Source: Liolophura sinensis
Lineage: Eukaryota; Mollusca; Polyplacophora; Chitonida; Chitonidae
DNA length: 64,000 nucleotides
Assembly (NCBI RefSeq): GCF_032854445.1
Contig: NC_088300.1
Location: 22,241,608 to 22,305,607, forward strand
Direction of reading: 5' to 3'
The notes beneath the pieces were generated by a model that was given only the letters and a program-made list of their open reading frames with translations, did no database searches and was not told the origin of the DNA. The translations under genes were made by a program, and so were the position numbers. Positions 37,901 through 50,900 of this stretch are shown here, one piece after another. Within the stretch, counting starts at the first letter, position 1. Every line of letters begins with the position of its first letter.

Positions 37901-40900
37901 ATTCAAGATGATAAATTCTGCAAAATTTTAAAAATTAACGAATTTGTATGCCTATGCTGTGCATGTTCAAGTATACATAGCCAACAATTAATGAGAAACA
38001 AGTACCAGCTAAAACTCATGGCTGTTCTATAAATAATTTACAACATCATTTCTATAAATTACATCAATTTCAATTTCATTGCCTAACTTTTTAGCGAAAA
38101 TCACCTCTACACCAGCTTAATATAGGAAAATGTCTGGATCTAATAATTGTATCAACTACGGTACATGTTTCACCTAGAAGGTCAATGTGACCATAGTTTT
38201 CAAATGTCGGCCTTATTTTGAATTCGTAAACCCATGGACGTCGAAGATATCCCAAACTATTCATCAGAGATGTGTGCCTCTCCATTCATCGGGCTTTCAA
38301 AAGTGAACATTTTATTTCAACAATGCACGAAACTTGAATCTGGATGTAGTAAGTAGAGCATTATATGAGCTTACCACTTCCTTAATGTTTGGATTGTCTG
38401 CCAACATGTTGATCAGGTAACCCACTCCATGGCCGATGGAGTTCTCCGATAGATCCAGACGCTCAACTTGACAGTTTTTCTAGGCACAAACATACAACGA
38501 TCAAAGTTTGTCACTATGCCACTTCAAAACAAGTCCCAGGTTTCTTTGGGCATTCGAAAAGAATAATCTTAAAATGGTTGGTTGTTCATTCAGTATACTA
38601 TTGTGTATACTGAAGTGTACCTGGAAAAAAAGTTTTGCAGTTCCGGGTAACGATAGATCAGTTTTGATTTGGCATCAAAGCCGCTTAGAAGTGCCATAAT
38701 ACAAAACGCTACAGCATGGACAGTAAAACTAGAGCAGCAACAACAGTGTGATAACTGACAAATGGTCAAACGTAAGCGGTGAAATAAGACCTTTTATAAG
38801 TTAACCTCATAGATTAATATTCTGTTAACTGTTCGTGTAAATGCTGATACAGCCGCAGCTTATACCATTCCTAGCTCCATGGATTAATCATCACGGATGT
38901 TAATAGAAATGAGTTCAATGTCATTGGTCGTGGGTTACAAAATATTGCTTTGTCATAGCATATAAAAATGTCATAAAAACATTGTCATACTTATAAAATG
39001 TCACCTTCTTACCGACAAAGCATAAGCCAAAGCCTTAGTATCCGCAGGTCCCAGACCAACATGGCGGAGTGTGACGTGTTTACACCAGAGCTGATCCTGT
39101 GCGATCTTGACGGGAGGGATTTTGAGGTGGTGACAGGCCTGGCGGTATGAATCCGTGCCGATGTCCGTGTCACGTGACCGCTTGACCCCAAGGCCACGTC
39201 TGTCAGTCACGTCTGCTTGAAACGAACCATACGGAGTATACCCTATGATATTTTTCAAACCCGGGAATATTCAAAATCAAGCTTTTCAAGCTTTTTTGTT
39301 TTGTTTTGCTTTATTTATTGAATTAGAATTAAATAAATCATCATAAAAACGTAGAAAATACAGTGGGCTGCCCTGGTACAGTTTGATATAGCATTATACA
39401 AAAAAAAAAATTTGTAACAGATATATATTTGTATAGCAAAATATATTATAGTTTACCGAAGGCTGCAATGTAATAGGCTTCTTTATGTCTTCCTTCAGTT
39501 GAAACTAAATCTGCATACTTGCACTACCTGAAGGACGTATATTATACCAACACATCCTTATATGAACAGGTACAACGAGATACCTATATTTGTATTCGAC
39601 CTGGAAATTATATACAAGGATTACAAGTTTGAAACTAGTATGATGTCAGATGTATTCCATCCATCCCCTTCACACTAAGTTTCTTCAGTTCTGTAATAAG
39701 TATAATACTCTGGTTGACAAATAGAGACGGAGTGTTCCTGACCTCTGGCCCCAAGATCATGAAGCGATCTTAGACATAAGTCAAAATTTCAAATCATTTT
39801 AAAATGGTTATTTCTTACTTCTTACAAGTTCAAAATAATGTTTCTTAACTTAAATTCTGGGTAACTAATTGTACAACAAGTTTCAGCTAAAATAATGAAA
39901 AGGAATACACTAAATTTATTCCATTTGATTGAAATTTTGATTTAAGTCTAAGATAGCTTCGTGATGCCAGGGTTCAAGTGATCAGTTTCATATTTAGGTA
40001 CCGGAATCATGGCAATTCTGCCTGACCCTGCCTAGGGTCTTCATCAGCAGATATGTTCATTACACCAACATGATGTTTTGATGAACATTTGCAGTTGGGA
40101 TTGGGATACCTGTATATCTGTGTTCGATTTTGAATTTGGATGTCATACCTGGAGTATCGATACTCTTTCCTGCTTTATTGAGACCTGATATCCCTCTTAC
40201 CAGCTTTATTTACTATTTATAGATTATTTCTTACAAATATTCCCGTGGGAATTAGTGTTAGGCTGTTTCCGAAATTAGTCCTGTGCGATTAAGGACTTGG
40301 AATTCTCATTCACGGCCTACGAGTGGTATACAAATATCTGACGACGATTACATCTACAGCCCATGTAAAGCAATAAAACTGCGCTTTCACTTATAGTAGA
40401 CAATAGTAAACCTCAAAAGATTTTCACTAAGATTTCGTGCCTTGTGAACCGACCCTACCTGTATCTTCGAGATCCGTGTCAAACTCGTCCGAGTAAAATT
40501 CATCATCATCTTGTTCTGGAGGCAGGGAAATCTGCAGTTGATTAGGTGATGGTCGCACCTCGTCAGAGGGATCCACCACCGAGGTCGGCTCAACAGACAT
40601 CATGGCTGACGTACTTGCGGCGTTAGCCTGCAGGGAACAGAATAAACCTGAGAGAGATTTCTGGCCAATGAAAACTTTTGAAGTCCATTTTTAAATTTCA
40701 GTTAAAAATATCATTGAAAATCTAGTGTATCTTCCCACAGAACACAGAATAAAACATAAAACCTTTACATAAAAAAACTTGAGGGAAGGTAGGGAAAGGC
40801 TTCTTTATACGACAAACACAGTCAGGATTTGCATATTTTTCAGCCTCATCAGTGTTAAGTTACTCTGAACTTTCCTTACCAAAACTGAGCATTGTGACGA

Positions 40901-41080
40901 CGTTTTAAATTTTGACTTAAATCAAAGATAACTTAATTTGTGGAATCGGAGCTTGTATTCTAAACTAAACATTTCTACCATGATCTTAATGGCCGTTGTT
41001 GACCTTTGCTTTCCCTACCTTTTTTATCAGCTTTAAAGGGTCCTCATTTTCCAGCAGATTTCCGTCCTCTTCGTCATCCA
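31995..41080 (-). CDS. Leucine-rich-repeat protein, LRRC74-like (14 coding exons seen, 5' end incomplete)
   Basis: Coding exons on the minus strand: 41080-41019, 40627-40459, 39242-39013, 38479-38375, 37686-37593, 37278-37229, 36449-36368, 35996-35911, 35213-35019, 34638-34543, 33966-33843, 33572-33433, 32977-32895, 32370-31995. All are GT-AG with matching phases. Counting from the first in-frame Met (40603) gives 601 aa, but the acidic exon at 41080-41019 reads in frame upstream and needs one more nucleotide from an unlocated 5' exon. The order is: acidic Ser/Asp/Glu N-terminus, then RNase-inhibitor-type LRRs at about residues 100-361 (for example LKRLNLSGNEISVGGVQSLA), then a degenerate EF-hand-like segment at about 425-449 (loop begins D432), then a basic tail rich in Arg, Lys and Gln. 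The LRR-plus-tail layout resembles LRRC74A/B. A scaffold or adaptor role is inferred only from the fold. A DRC5/TCTE1-like protein is a less likely alternative. Confidence 0.82.
32341..32688 (-). repeat. Array of about 62 bp seeded by the last LRR-gene acceptor, 5-6 units
   Basis: Units begin near 32341, 32403, 32463, 32525, 32590 and 32653 (last one partial). The first unit contains the 5' end of the final coding exon (through 32370) with its acceptor. Each later unit copies the exon start, acceptor and upstream tract with substitutions, as in 'cagcggccagatttccggca'. They lie upstream in transcription order, as potential decoy acceptors. Several units keep an AG next to the exon-like word, while others have lost it. 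Confidence 0.85.
35513..35635 (+). mobile_element. SINE family A, 3' part, in an LRR-gene intron
   Basis: Body remnant 'ggtttcctctcactgtaatg', tail 'gagttcggcgtaaacaccaa' and an (AAAT)n end. The head is missing. Confidence 0.75.
38708..38865 (+). repeat. Dispersed repeat C copy in an LRR-gene intron
   Basis: Shares 'acagtgtgataactgacaaa', a 'tggtcaaacgtaa' word and 'actgttcgtgtaaatgc' with the copies at 31145-31290 and 31567-31700. It lies between the exons ending at 39013 and starting at 38479. Confidence 0.7.
39746..39978. mobile_element. Foldback MITE with terminal inverted repeats of about 57 bp
   Basis: The left arm (39746-39807, with 'gaagcgatcttagacataag') and the right arm (39921-39978, with 'tttaagtctaagatagcttc') are imperfect reverse complements around an AT-rich core of about 110 bp. 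It has no coding capacity. It sits in an intron of the LRR gene. Related half-sites ('gacttaaatcaaagataact') occur near 40914. Confidence 0.65.
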
Positions 41081-42440
41081 CTTTAATATGTATTCATGTC
41101 ACAGTCATCAAAATGCAGTGGAACATAGATTCACATGTGATCCCCGCCCTAGACTAATATACAACCATTGTACCGCCACAAATCTTCTTGATCCAACTCT
41201 CTTACAGTCGAGACTGAGAGCCTATAGGGGTTTGTGTTACATCGTCATGCTGATGAACTGGACACACACACATATGGCAGGCTTATTTCCACTATAAGTC
41301 TAAAACGACGTTACTTTAAGAACAATTATTCGTGACGCTTGCGGTTTACACACAATACAAATCGAAGACAACATTGGTAATGTCTAGCCACCCGTAATCC
41401 ACTACACTTTTCTTCAAATGTTTATCACAGTTTTGGCAAGAGAGGTAATTTTTGGTCTTAAAACTAGGCTTGCACAAACGGCAGGAAACATTACAGTAAC
41501 AGCGTGAAATGAACAGATGGCGGATAACAAAGCCAAAGCGCAGCGCCCTGATGGTTTGTTAGTCCTGAATGTGGGAAGGCTTCAGCTTAACAAACCCTAG
41601 GCGTTAACCAACTCCAACCTTCTCAATTATTCACAAACCTTCCTGTTCTAATTTTCTAGCCGAGACTTTTGCTCAACACATTTGATCGTATGAAACGAAC
41701 CTTTGCGTGCTTGGTTTCAGTTAAATGGGTCCGGTAGAAAATCGGCGAGAACAAAGCGTGAATTATTGCTAAGTCTGTCAGCCATGGTCAGTGATTGGAA
41801 ACCCGATCTATAGTACGAAAGTAAATCATTGATCTATCCCTGTTAGACATATCCCGGTTAGATTCCCTCAGACGTCTATATCAAGTGGAAAAGAGCTTAG
41901 TCACGTGTAGCGAAGAAAGACAGAGACTGCACGTGAATGGTTTTACGTCTGACAATTTTAGATGCTCAGGTAGAATAGGTGTGCAGGGGCCAAATCCACA
42001 CGCGATATGTTACTTAAATCAAAATGTAAAAGTTCATAACGTTGTATAGTTTATGACCTAAGGAATTCAAATTGTGAATTAGGTATCTCATTATAGCATT
42101 TGGTTTCCCGGATCCAGATATAATATATAGTTTAGGTTAAATTTTACATTTTGATGGAAGTCAAAATTGGTTTCTGAATTTGGCACTATGAAGTTCAGGT
42201 GCCTCGTTCGAGTCATGCAATTTCCTCAGTTAAAGCTGAGTGCAGCCACATTTGCTTTAATCCCACAGTCATGTCTACATAGGACCGATAATCGCACATA
42301 TAGGATAATGGTGCGCTAAAAGTGATGTAAAAAATATCGTACGACAAATGTACGATATACAAATGTCCTATGCCGCTTTGTGAAACTGGGCCCTGAGAGG
42401 TATTATAAGTGAATCAAAAAAAATCATCCTCTTTCAAATG

Positions 42441-42690
42441 ACCCTCCCTGGTGTAGTGGTTTGAGAGGGCCCTCCATAGCTAACAAGTAGCCTTACCACT
42501 GAGATTGGATAGTGTCACCCAATTTCTAGTTCTCTGCTTCGACTGAGTCATGGGAATGTGAGGAGCCTGGTTTCTTAACTTGTGCGGTGACTCTCTTCAG
42601 TTTTATACTTTCTTCGAAAATAAAATCTACACCGTAGAAATATTTACACCCTGCGTTAAAACACCAATCAAGTAAACAAATAAATGAATG
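42441..42690 (+). mobile_element. Diverged SINE-like element
   Basis: Begins with 'ctggtgtagtggtttgagag', resembling a tRNA A-box head, and ends with 'gcgttaaaacaccaatcaag' plus an A-rich tail like SINE family A. The middle part differs from family A, so it is either an old copy or a related subfamily. Confidence 0.5.
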
Positions 42691-43090
42691 TAAAATATAA
42701 ATTATTTATTAATTATATAAAATAAAAAAACACCTGTTGTTTATGAGTAGCATAGTATATAAAGTATTGCAATGAGGAATAAAAATTGTTGCCATGCTTG
42801 CTGGGAATAAAAGCTACAACCCATTCTTCTCAGAATGAAGGTAGCTTCGAAAGAATTGGTAATATTACATTATCGTTTGGATAGAGATTATATTTTATGC
42901 CTTGTTAACTCGCAAAGAATGTAACAAAACAAAATAAAATCTAAGACAAGTTTATTTCATGATTATGATAAGGCATAAATAGATTAAGCTTATAGGATTA
43001 TCATAGCAACTTAAACGGTATCAGTTACAGTCAGATTAGTCACAACGAGCCTTTCTTATGTCACTTGGTAAAACAATACCTCGAAAATAA

Positions 43091-43222
43091 CATTTTACTT
43101 ATTTTTTTGATTGGTGTTTTACACCATACTCGAGAATATTTCTTTTATACGACACGGCCAGCATTATGGTGGGAGGAAAACCCCAGAGCTCGGGGGAAAT
43201 CCGCAACCGTCCGCAGATATTT
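43091..43222 (-). mobile_element. SINE family A, 5'-truncated, with possible 8-bp TSD
   Basis: Tail 'ggtgttttacaccatactcg' and body to 'ccgcaaccgtccgcag', with no head. It is flanked by 'gaaaataa' at 43083-43090 and 43223-43230, a short and A-rich target-site duplication that could be chance. Confidence 0.7.
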
Positions 43223-43914
43223 GAAAATAATAAACAAATGAGTGAAGAATTAACAGTTTGAATCAATGTATCTCCTTTCACGTAAACAGTCATATATATG
43301 CCAAAAATAACTTCGTAGAGTACAAAACTGATTTATACAGATACGCCTACCTTTATATATATATATATATATAAATACAAAAATAGAATTTATACATATT
43401 TTTAATGATATGTAGCACACATTACACAAATAGAAAATTGCCAACATGGAGAAGGACGGAATGAACATCTACTTTTTACACAACGCTTGTTTTTTTTTAA
43501 GAAAATTGAAATATAATTCCAGTTGTAAAGAAATATAGAATATATCTAAAGTGATATTGAAACCAAAAATGTGATACTTATTTATTCATTTTTTCTTTTG
43601 ATTTGATAAGTTTCAATGGTGACGTCTAAGCAAAAACGTTTTACTACTACGAAGGCTGTCATATACATTGCTAGAACTAAACAGTCTGTAGGAAATCACA
43701 GCCCCTCGACAAGTACCTGATACACCTCCTGACGTAAGATCCACAGCCAACCCAGCCGAAGCCGTTTCTCGCTGGCCATGGGCTAGTCTTCTCGGATAAC
43801 CATTGTTCTCCTCCCCTATCCCAGCCCTACTCACAAGCACACACCCGACACCAGCAAACACCTGTGCCTCGTTATTAACCGGCTGTATTGAGTTATTCAT
43901 CAGGGAGTTGTGCC

Positions 43915-44020
43915 ATTTATTTATTTGTTTTAATTAGTTTTTGACGCCGTACTCAAGAACATTTCACTTATACGATGGCGGCATGCAGTTTGCTGACAGG
44001 TCTTCCGACGTACGAGATGT
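43915..44020 (-). mobile_element. SINE family A fragment
   Basis: Tail 'ttttgacgccgtactcaaga' followed by part of the body with an internal deletion ('ctgacaggtcttccgacgta'). Confidence 0.7.
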
Positions 44021-44914
44021 ACCATTTATATGGATCTGAACTGTTGTGTAAAATGAATGAGAGCTAAAAATGAACTAAGGCTTCTACGATGAATGAGCAA
44101 TTACGGCGCAACGCCACTTCCGCAATATTTATCCATATGATGCCTAGATGAACAGCTGTAAACTAGACGTCAAGATACTTTACTTTATCTGTTCATTTAT
44201 CTATTTTTTAGGTTCTCAAAATAATTAAATGTCGCCCACATATGAATATAAAAAAGTGATGTCGCGTCAGAATACCTTGACAATGGAATTATATAAGGTA
44301 TATAAGCCCACTTTACAATCAACAAAATTTGACTCCATTTACTTCAATGAAAACAAATCTAAAAAAAAAATAAGTTAAATAAATTTTAAATATTTCTTCG
44401 GCCTTTCTCCCAATTCTCATGTTATCTTTATACGGTCTCTCCATTTAAGGTATAAGCTGTCGTTCATACAACATCAGCAATTTGACTACGGAATCAGTAG
44501 TATAAACTCTGAACATAGACGACTTCAGAAGCTGTCCAGGGTGATTCTTTCTTCTGTCTCGCTGATGCCTATACAGTATCTTCAGTACTCTAGGTGGTGT
44601 CGACCCACAAAATCCCCAGTGTTGACCGTTCAGTCTTGCTTACTGGGAGCAACCTCAAAAAATAACTGGATTCCAATCGATAGCGCCTCTGTAAGTGTAA
44701 TACAAAAGTTTTACGGTAATATGATTGAAAGATCAATGGATGACACAGAGATAGATTTGTTTGCTTGCTTTTACTTAATTCTGTCTTTGGGGGATTTATG
44801 TATTTAGCAGAGAACATTTATGCTATAACAACTTTGCATATCATCCTGAACCATTATTTTGTTTTCTGTAAAATTTAAAAGCAAAAGCATGAAGTTAATC
44901 CAGTGTGAGGTCAT

Positions 44915-47900
44915 TCATGGAAGAAAGTCAACGAAAGTTGTGTCCCCTCTCCCACCACACTCTATTCCAGACTTACCCATGAATCTGAACCTAACTTTGA
45001 AGTAGACAAAGGGAATGTAAAACACTAGTCCACCAACAACAAACAGGGAGGCATAGAGGAACTGTATCTGTGGGTCTTGTACGATGGGGGCGATGACAAG
45101 ATAGATGGAGGCCAGTAAAACTAAGATGGGGATCACGATAGGAACCTATAACATATGATAAAGGTGTGGTTTTACTGCTGTGATATACAGCTACAGTTAA
45201 AATCTTCCTACACTCATGAACTGACCAAAAATAAATCACATATACGACGGTGGCCAGCATGATTGTAAGAGAAAGTTTGTAAGCAGAGTTTGGGCCAAAC
45301 CCATGACCATCCGCAAGTTGTTGTCAGACTTTTCCACGTACGACCCAGAAGAACCGTATTATAAGTGAAATATTCGTGAGTGGCATTTACTGCTTCCTAT
45401 ATTTTGTAAACAACAGGATATGTGTTTCCTATAACACATATAGTGAATTTTGAATGAAAACAGCTATTAAGTTAGTGTTAGGTCACATTTTTTATCAGGA
45501 ACAAACTCTATGTTAGCCCAGTTTAGCTGTTTATTTTACGTTCTTGTCACAGGTTTCAGGACATGTACGTCAACACTCGCCTTATACGGTCTCTCTGCCT
45601 CCTTCCACTTGTAGCGTAGTACCAAGAGAGCAGCTGTTGTGGCGCCGTAAAACAACCAGGCGGTAAAACTGAAGAAGTCTATCAAGGTACTGATATCCCC
45701 AGGTATCACGAAACACAGGGCCAGAATCGTCTGCAATGTACCGAGAGGGGTGGGGATTTGAATATTGATGACTCAAACCAAATGAGTACAGAGAAATGAG
45801 TAAATCTACATTGTAACGCTACAAATCTCATGTTCTTAAGTCAGATTGACATCATTCAGATTCTTTTCGTTCCACATCGCAACCTGTTTGGGTAGGCTGG
45901 CTGGTAAGGAAGGCATACGATATTATTTACGGGTTTGCATAACCCTTTAACATAGCTACAGAAATTGATACACAAACCGTTACACGATGTCTCGTGTTGT
46001 TATGGAAAATTCACGGATAATCATTATTAATATATTAGCACAAAAACCTGCCATTCTTCTTTCACAACACATATATACATTGTAACAGAATGTACGTCAG
46101 AAAATGCCAATCCTATATTTTTTTTATCATAATAAAGCATGAATAACACATAATTAGTGACACAATTTACGCATTTAATTGGACGAGCTAACCATATACG
46201 GTTGCCCTTCCCAACCAAAGCACATATTATACTCACATTTAAAAGAAGTGCCATGACAGGGGTATATTTAATGACATGAACATAAGACAAAAATCCAGGA
46301 AGATGTCCTTCTCTTGCTGCCACGAACGAGATTCTACAAGAAGTTAGATCCAAGAGTGCTATTGTTAATAACAAATACCACAAAGCAGATACAATTATGA
46401 CAGCCATATACATTACAAAATCCTTTTCAGTTTATGGTATGTCAACGTTACCGCCACATTATACACAATTATTTAGTTTTTTTTATTTACTTATTTACTT
46501 TATTTTAAGGGAGGAAACCGGATACATAACAATGCAGAATGATGTCCATGTGTTTGGTGTTACAAAAACAAGTACTGACTTTTCCAATCTTGTGAAGCAG
46601 TTTCTTCCATCAATCGATGTAAAACACAGTGATTATTGCAAAACAAATGGTGAGGCAGGTGGAGTGTCCACTATTTTTTAGTGTTTGTAAGGAACTAATA
46701 TAGTAGCACCATGAACTTTTTTACAAGACCTTGAAACGTTCAGTCCTGCTGAGCGATAATTGAAACAGAGCGATAATTGAAACAGAGCGATAATTGAAAC
46801 AGGGCGATAACTGAAAAACACACGAAGGAACAAACAGCTATAGAATGTCCCACCAAGAACTGTCTTTAGTGAAAATACGTTTGTAAGGAACAAAGATAAC
46901 TGAAACAAGATCAAACACGAGAAATGTGTTACGTACCAATGAATCCACTTACCTGCCAGCTGAGAAACAGGAACCATTTCCTGCCCCGAATGTAGAGCAG
47001 GCCACTGCCACAGGAATAGCCGCGGCTACTGGACCCAGCACTCTTTCCCCCCACGTCTGGCAAGAGATGGAGTTATTCACTTACTTTACTTTGTTTTTAG
47101 TTTACTATATGACTTATAAATTCAGAGATTTATTGAATTTGTCAAAACGTTTTAGTGGGTCATATACACGCCAAAAAAGAAACGCCTGTAAGTTGCACAT
47201 GTTGGTGACGCCGAATGCCAAGATGCAGTTACAATATTTTCGATTCGGCGGAAAGCAATAATAATTCATTCATTCATTTGAGAACTGTGATCGCCGCAAT
47301 CTTACTGTAATATTGCCAATGTGGTGTAAAACCACAATTATTCATTCACTCATCTGTGAAATGTGATCGCTGCGATATTACAGTGATATTGCCGACGCGA
47401 CGTAAAACCATAATCATTCATTCACTCGAGAACTGTGATCGCCGCCTTATTGCTGAAATATTGCCCATCCGGCGTAAAGCCATAATCATTCTTTCACTCA
47501 TTGATTTGACAACTGTTGTCGGTACGACATTTTGCTGTAACATTTCTAATAAGGCGTAAAGCCATGAATATTCATTTTAAAACTGCGACTCACCACAGCC
47601 ACAGCGGATGACGACAGGATTTCCTCTTTAGACATAACAGTTAGGTAGGAGATGTTTGTCAGCAGGTATAGAACCGTCACCAAGGGAAGCCCAATGATTA
47701 TAGAGCGGGGGAGGTTCCTGGAAATCGAAACGCAACACATAATTGTGAGTTTCATCTATATTCCATACTAAATCGAATTGTAAAATGGGTGAATGACCAG
47801 TTCATTGTTTTTTTTTATTTTATTTTATTTTAATATACAGGGTGTCCCAGAAGTCGCTCATCATCCAAGTAGAGGTTGAATGCTTGAGCTACAGAGTGGT

Positions 47901-50900
47901 GTGTTGCCCCATCTCTTCCAAACATAAAAACCAATTCAACTCTTTCTTTTACTGTTAGTTTATTAGCCATAATCAACTCTAAAAGAGAGTAAAAAATTTA
48001 AAATCAGTATTAAATCTGAAACAGAGAAGAAAATGAAAATCAGGATGGTGCACGACTTCTGGGACACCCTGTATATTATGAAAACTGTGATAACATTTTC
48101 ACAAAAATATTCCATTGATCAGCTCAAATTAACCACTTAAAGACTTTCAATTGAACATATGTAACCATCACTTTATCCACTGACTTTATTGGCTAACATA
48201 TAGCACTGGGTGAGTGAGTGAGTGATTGAGGTTTAACGTCGCACTTAATAATTTTTCAGTCATATGACGAGTGCATGTAATGTGCATCCTTGTTGTAGGA
48301 CGGATTTCCATCGCTCTTTTACCTAGTGCTGCTTCACTGAGACGTGCGTGAAAATGTCTCCGGCAACCTGCGGATGGCTATGGGTTTTTTTTCGCACTCT
48401 ATCCCGTTTGGTTCCAGCATAATTCTGACCGCAGTCATATAAATGAAATATTCTTCTTGATAACTGGTGTTTAACAAATAAATAATAAATAACTGCAACT
48501 ATTTGAAGCCCCGCTATCAGAAGGCCACCAATTACTCTTTATAAATCAGGCTGCTTTATACCACTTAACCAGAAGTTAAGTAAATATATAGCTTATGCTG
48601 AGAGGTCATTTTTCGAAGCAGAGTAATTATTGTGGTATTGTGCTTTAAACTCGTGGGTGTAGCACACATTACTTGATTCCAGGGGCTTTATTTACTGAAC
48701 ACTAATAAGTGGTTTCTCTCTCATAACTCATCGAGTCATATAAGCAAAAGGTCTCCAAGTGAATGTATAAACAGTCGTATAATTTATTTTCCACTAGTGG
48801 CAATCAGTATAAAGTGAACGATGTTATAGATACCAGAACCCTCGGGAACTGCCCTTTTTTCTCACATCATAATGCTGGCATTAAGAAATACTCTTGAGTA
48901 CCGCTTAAGACATCAATCATAGAAATAAATAAATAAATGAATAAATAAATAAATAAATAAATAAATGCAATAATGATTTAAGGCTCTGCACAAAATGTAT
49001 GTTGGATATATAAGGATTATATATCCAACATACATTATATAGTAGTTATATATCCATGATATAATATAGTATAAAGTGTTTATGAAATGTAAATCTTGAC
49101 GGCCTACAATGTTATAAAAATTAAGGACAATTTCATTTATTTATTTATTTGATTGGTGTTTTACGCCGTACTCAAAAATATTTCACCGATACGACGGCTG
49201 CAGAGTTATGTTGGGAGGAAACCGGGAAGAGCCCGACCAAACATACGACCATGCGCAGGTCGCTGGCAGACCAAGAACAATTTGATAAAGTGTTAAGCGT
49301 AACGGTAATCAGTAGGCTCACTCAGCTACATATATACTTACACGTTTGGGTTAACAAGTTCCTCAGTAATGTAGTTCAAATTGTTCCTTCAAATAGAAAA
49401 AATGGACATTTCAGTTAATTTATCATTTCATTCATGTATAAAACATTAGATTACACCGAGCTGAATTCTACATGTACGCTTGGTCATACAGGTAAGGAAT
49501 GGCATAATCTGACCACGAAATCTAAACTATGTAGTTCACGTACACGTGTAGAGAAATGGTTTCATTGGATTAGATTTAAATGCAGCTTTACGCCATGTTC
49601 ATGTTTATCAAGCCTATATCACGCTGGTCATGGATTGTACCGAAGAGAGCAAGATGACCTTGAAGATAACTTACCAGCCGTCATAAGCCCACAAACCATT
49701 GTAAAATGCCAATGCTATTAAGGAAGGATCGGAGGTAGTATCTTTGAATCCTTCAGATAAATATTCGGTGTTACCTTAAAAAAAAGACGGGAAATATCTT
49801 TGTAAGAAATAGGCCCTACCTAAACCAGTCGACTGTTTATTTTCATGTGGTACAAGTTATTCCTATTTCATTTTTTTGTATACCCCGAAAAAGAAAGACA
49901 GACGAAATGACAAAGTGGCACCTATACGCAACCGCCATTAACATCCTGAGTAATGTTGGTAGTTGAATCGGTCTTAACAATCTTGCGTTTACTGTTAAAA
50001 TGTACAACTGTACCTGAATGAAAGAGATCTCTCGACTTTTCACGGGACTGTGAAGTCCTGCTTTAAGGGTATAGTTGTTTGTTGAAAAGTAAACACTTGA
50101 TGTACCACAAATATACTTATAGCTGGTTTATTTATCATAACAGGCCTCATATACATGAAACAGGCATGGATTATTACGATGATACACCTAATGTGTTTTG
50201 AATACCTTGTCCAATCATCACCGCTCCGCCAATGATGATGACAATGAGAGCGAGGATTTTCAGCCCTGTAAAGATAACCTGAACGCGTGCTGCCAATTTG
50301 GTGCTGTAGCAGTTCACAAGGGAGATGGTCACTGGAAATGCAACAATACCTCTTTGGTTAATACACATGATACAGGGTTATTCAGCTTTCTGCAGCATAC
50401 ATTAGCGCTCAGGGGTTTAAATCACGTTTATTGGCTTATTTAAATTAGGTTTGATACTGATGCTATCTGTATTTGATGACTGGACGAAATTACATATGTA
50501 CAGAATCTTGTTAGATAGTTGTCGAGATGTGGTGCTTCCACCGTGTCCCGTTCAGTCCCTTGAGAATGAAGACAAAGACCACTTCAAAAATAATATGAAA
50601 AAATTACCAAAGTTTGGCAAGTTTTCTTTCAAACAAAACCAGAATCGAAGAGATCCTCTAAAATCCCCTTTCCAGAATGATACTGCACATGCTCTGCTAT
50701 GCCATGCACATGCTTTGGTAATTATTAAATGTGATGACAACACAGCATTTTGAGTAATTACGTCTAATAACATCGCTGCATTTTTTTACCTAATCCTGCT
50801 TAAGCCATGGTGCTGGGGGCATATAATTTGCTACTTTTTATGTATTTACATGAACAGAATAAAACCCTAAGTGAGGTAAACTGACAACAGGCCGTATTTC

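Larger units (their letters stand above)
41081..44914. other. Spacer between the LRR gene and the transporter
   Basis: It should contain the missing 5' exon and promoter of the LRR gene and the 3' untranslated region of the transporter. Neither is identified with confidence. Repeats: a diverged SINE-like unit (42441-42690), SINE fragments at 43096-43218 and 43915-44020, and a run of TA dinucleotides near 43355. A 95-codon minus-strand open frame (43613-43900) is moderately GC-rich but has no splice partners or family resemblance and is left uncalled. Confidence 0.5.

Noticed and set aside
41740-41790. Possible first exon of the LRR gene beginning MADRLSNN on the minus strand
   Set aside because: The frame meets a stop before any donor that would give the phase needed by the exon at 41080.
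43613-43900. 95-codon minus-strand open frame as a 3' exon of another gene
   Set aside because: Moderately GC-rich, but no adjoining exon, motif or reliable splice sites could be found.
47870-47970. Functional transposase gene
   Set aside because: Only the first 30 or so codons remain inside a 238-bp element, with no catalytic domain.
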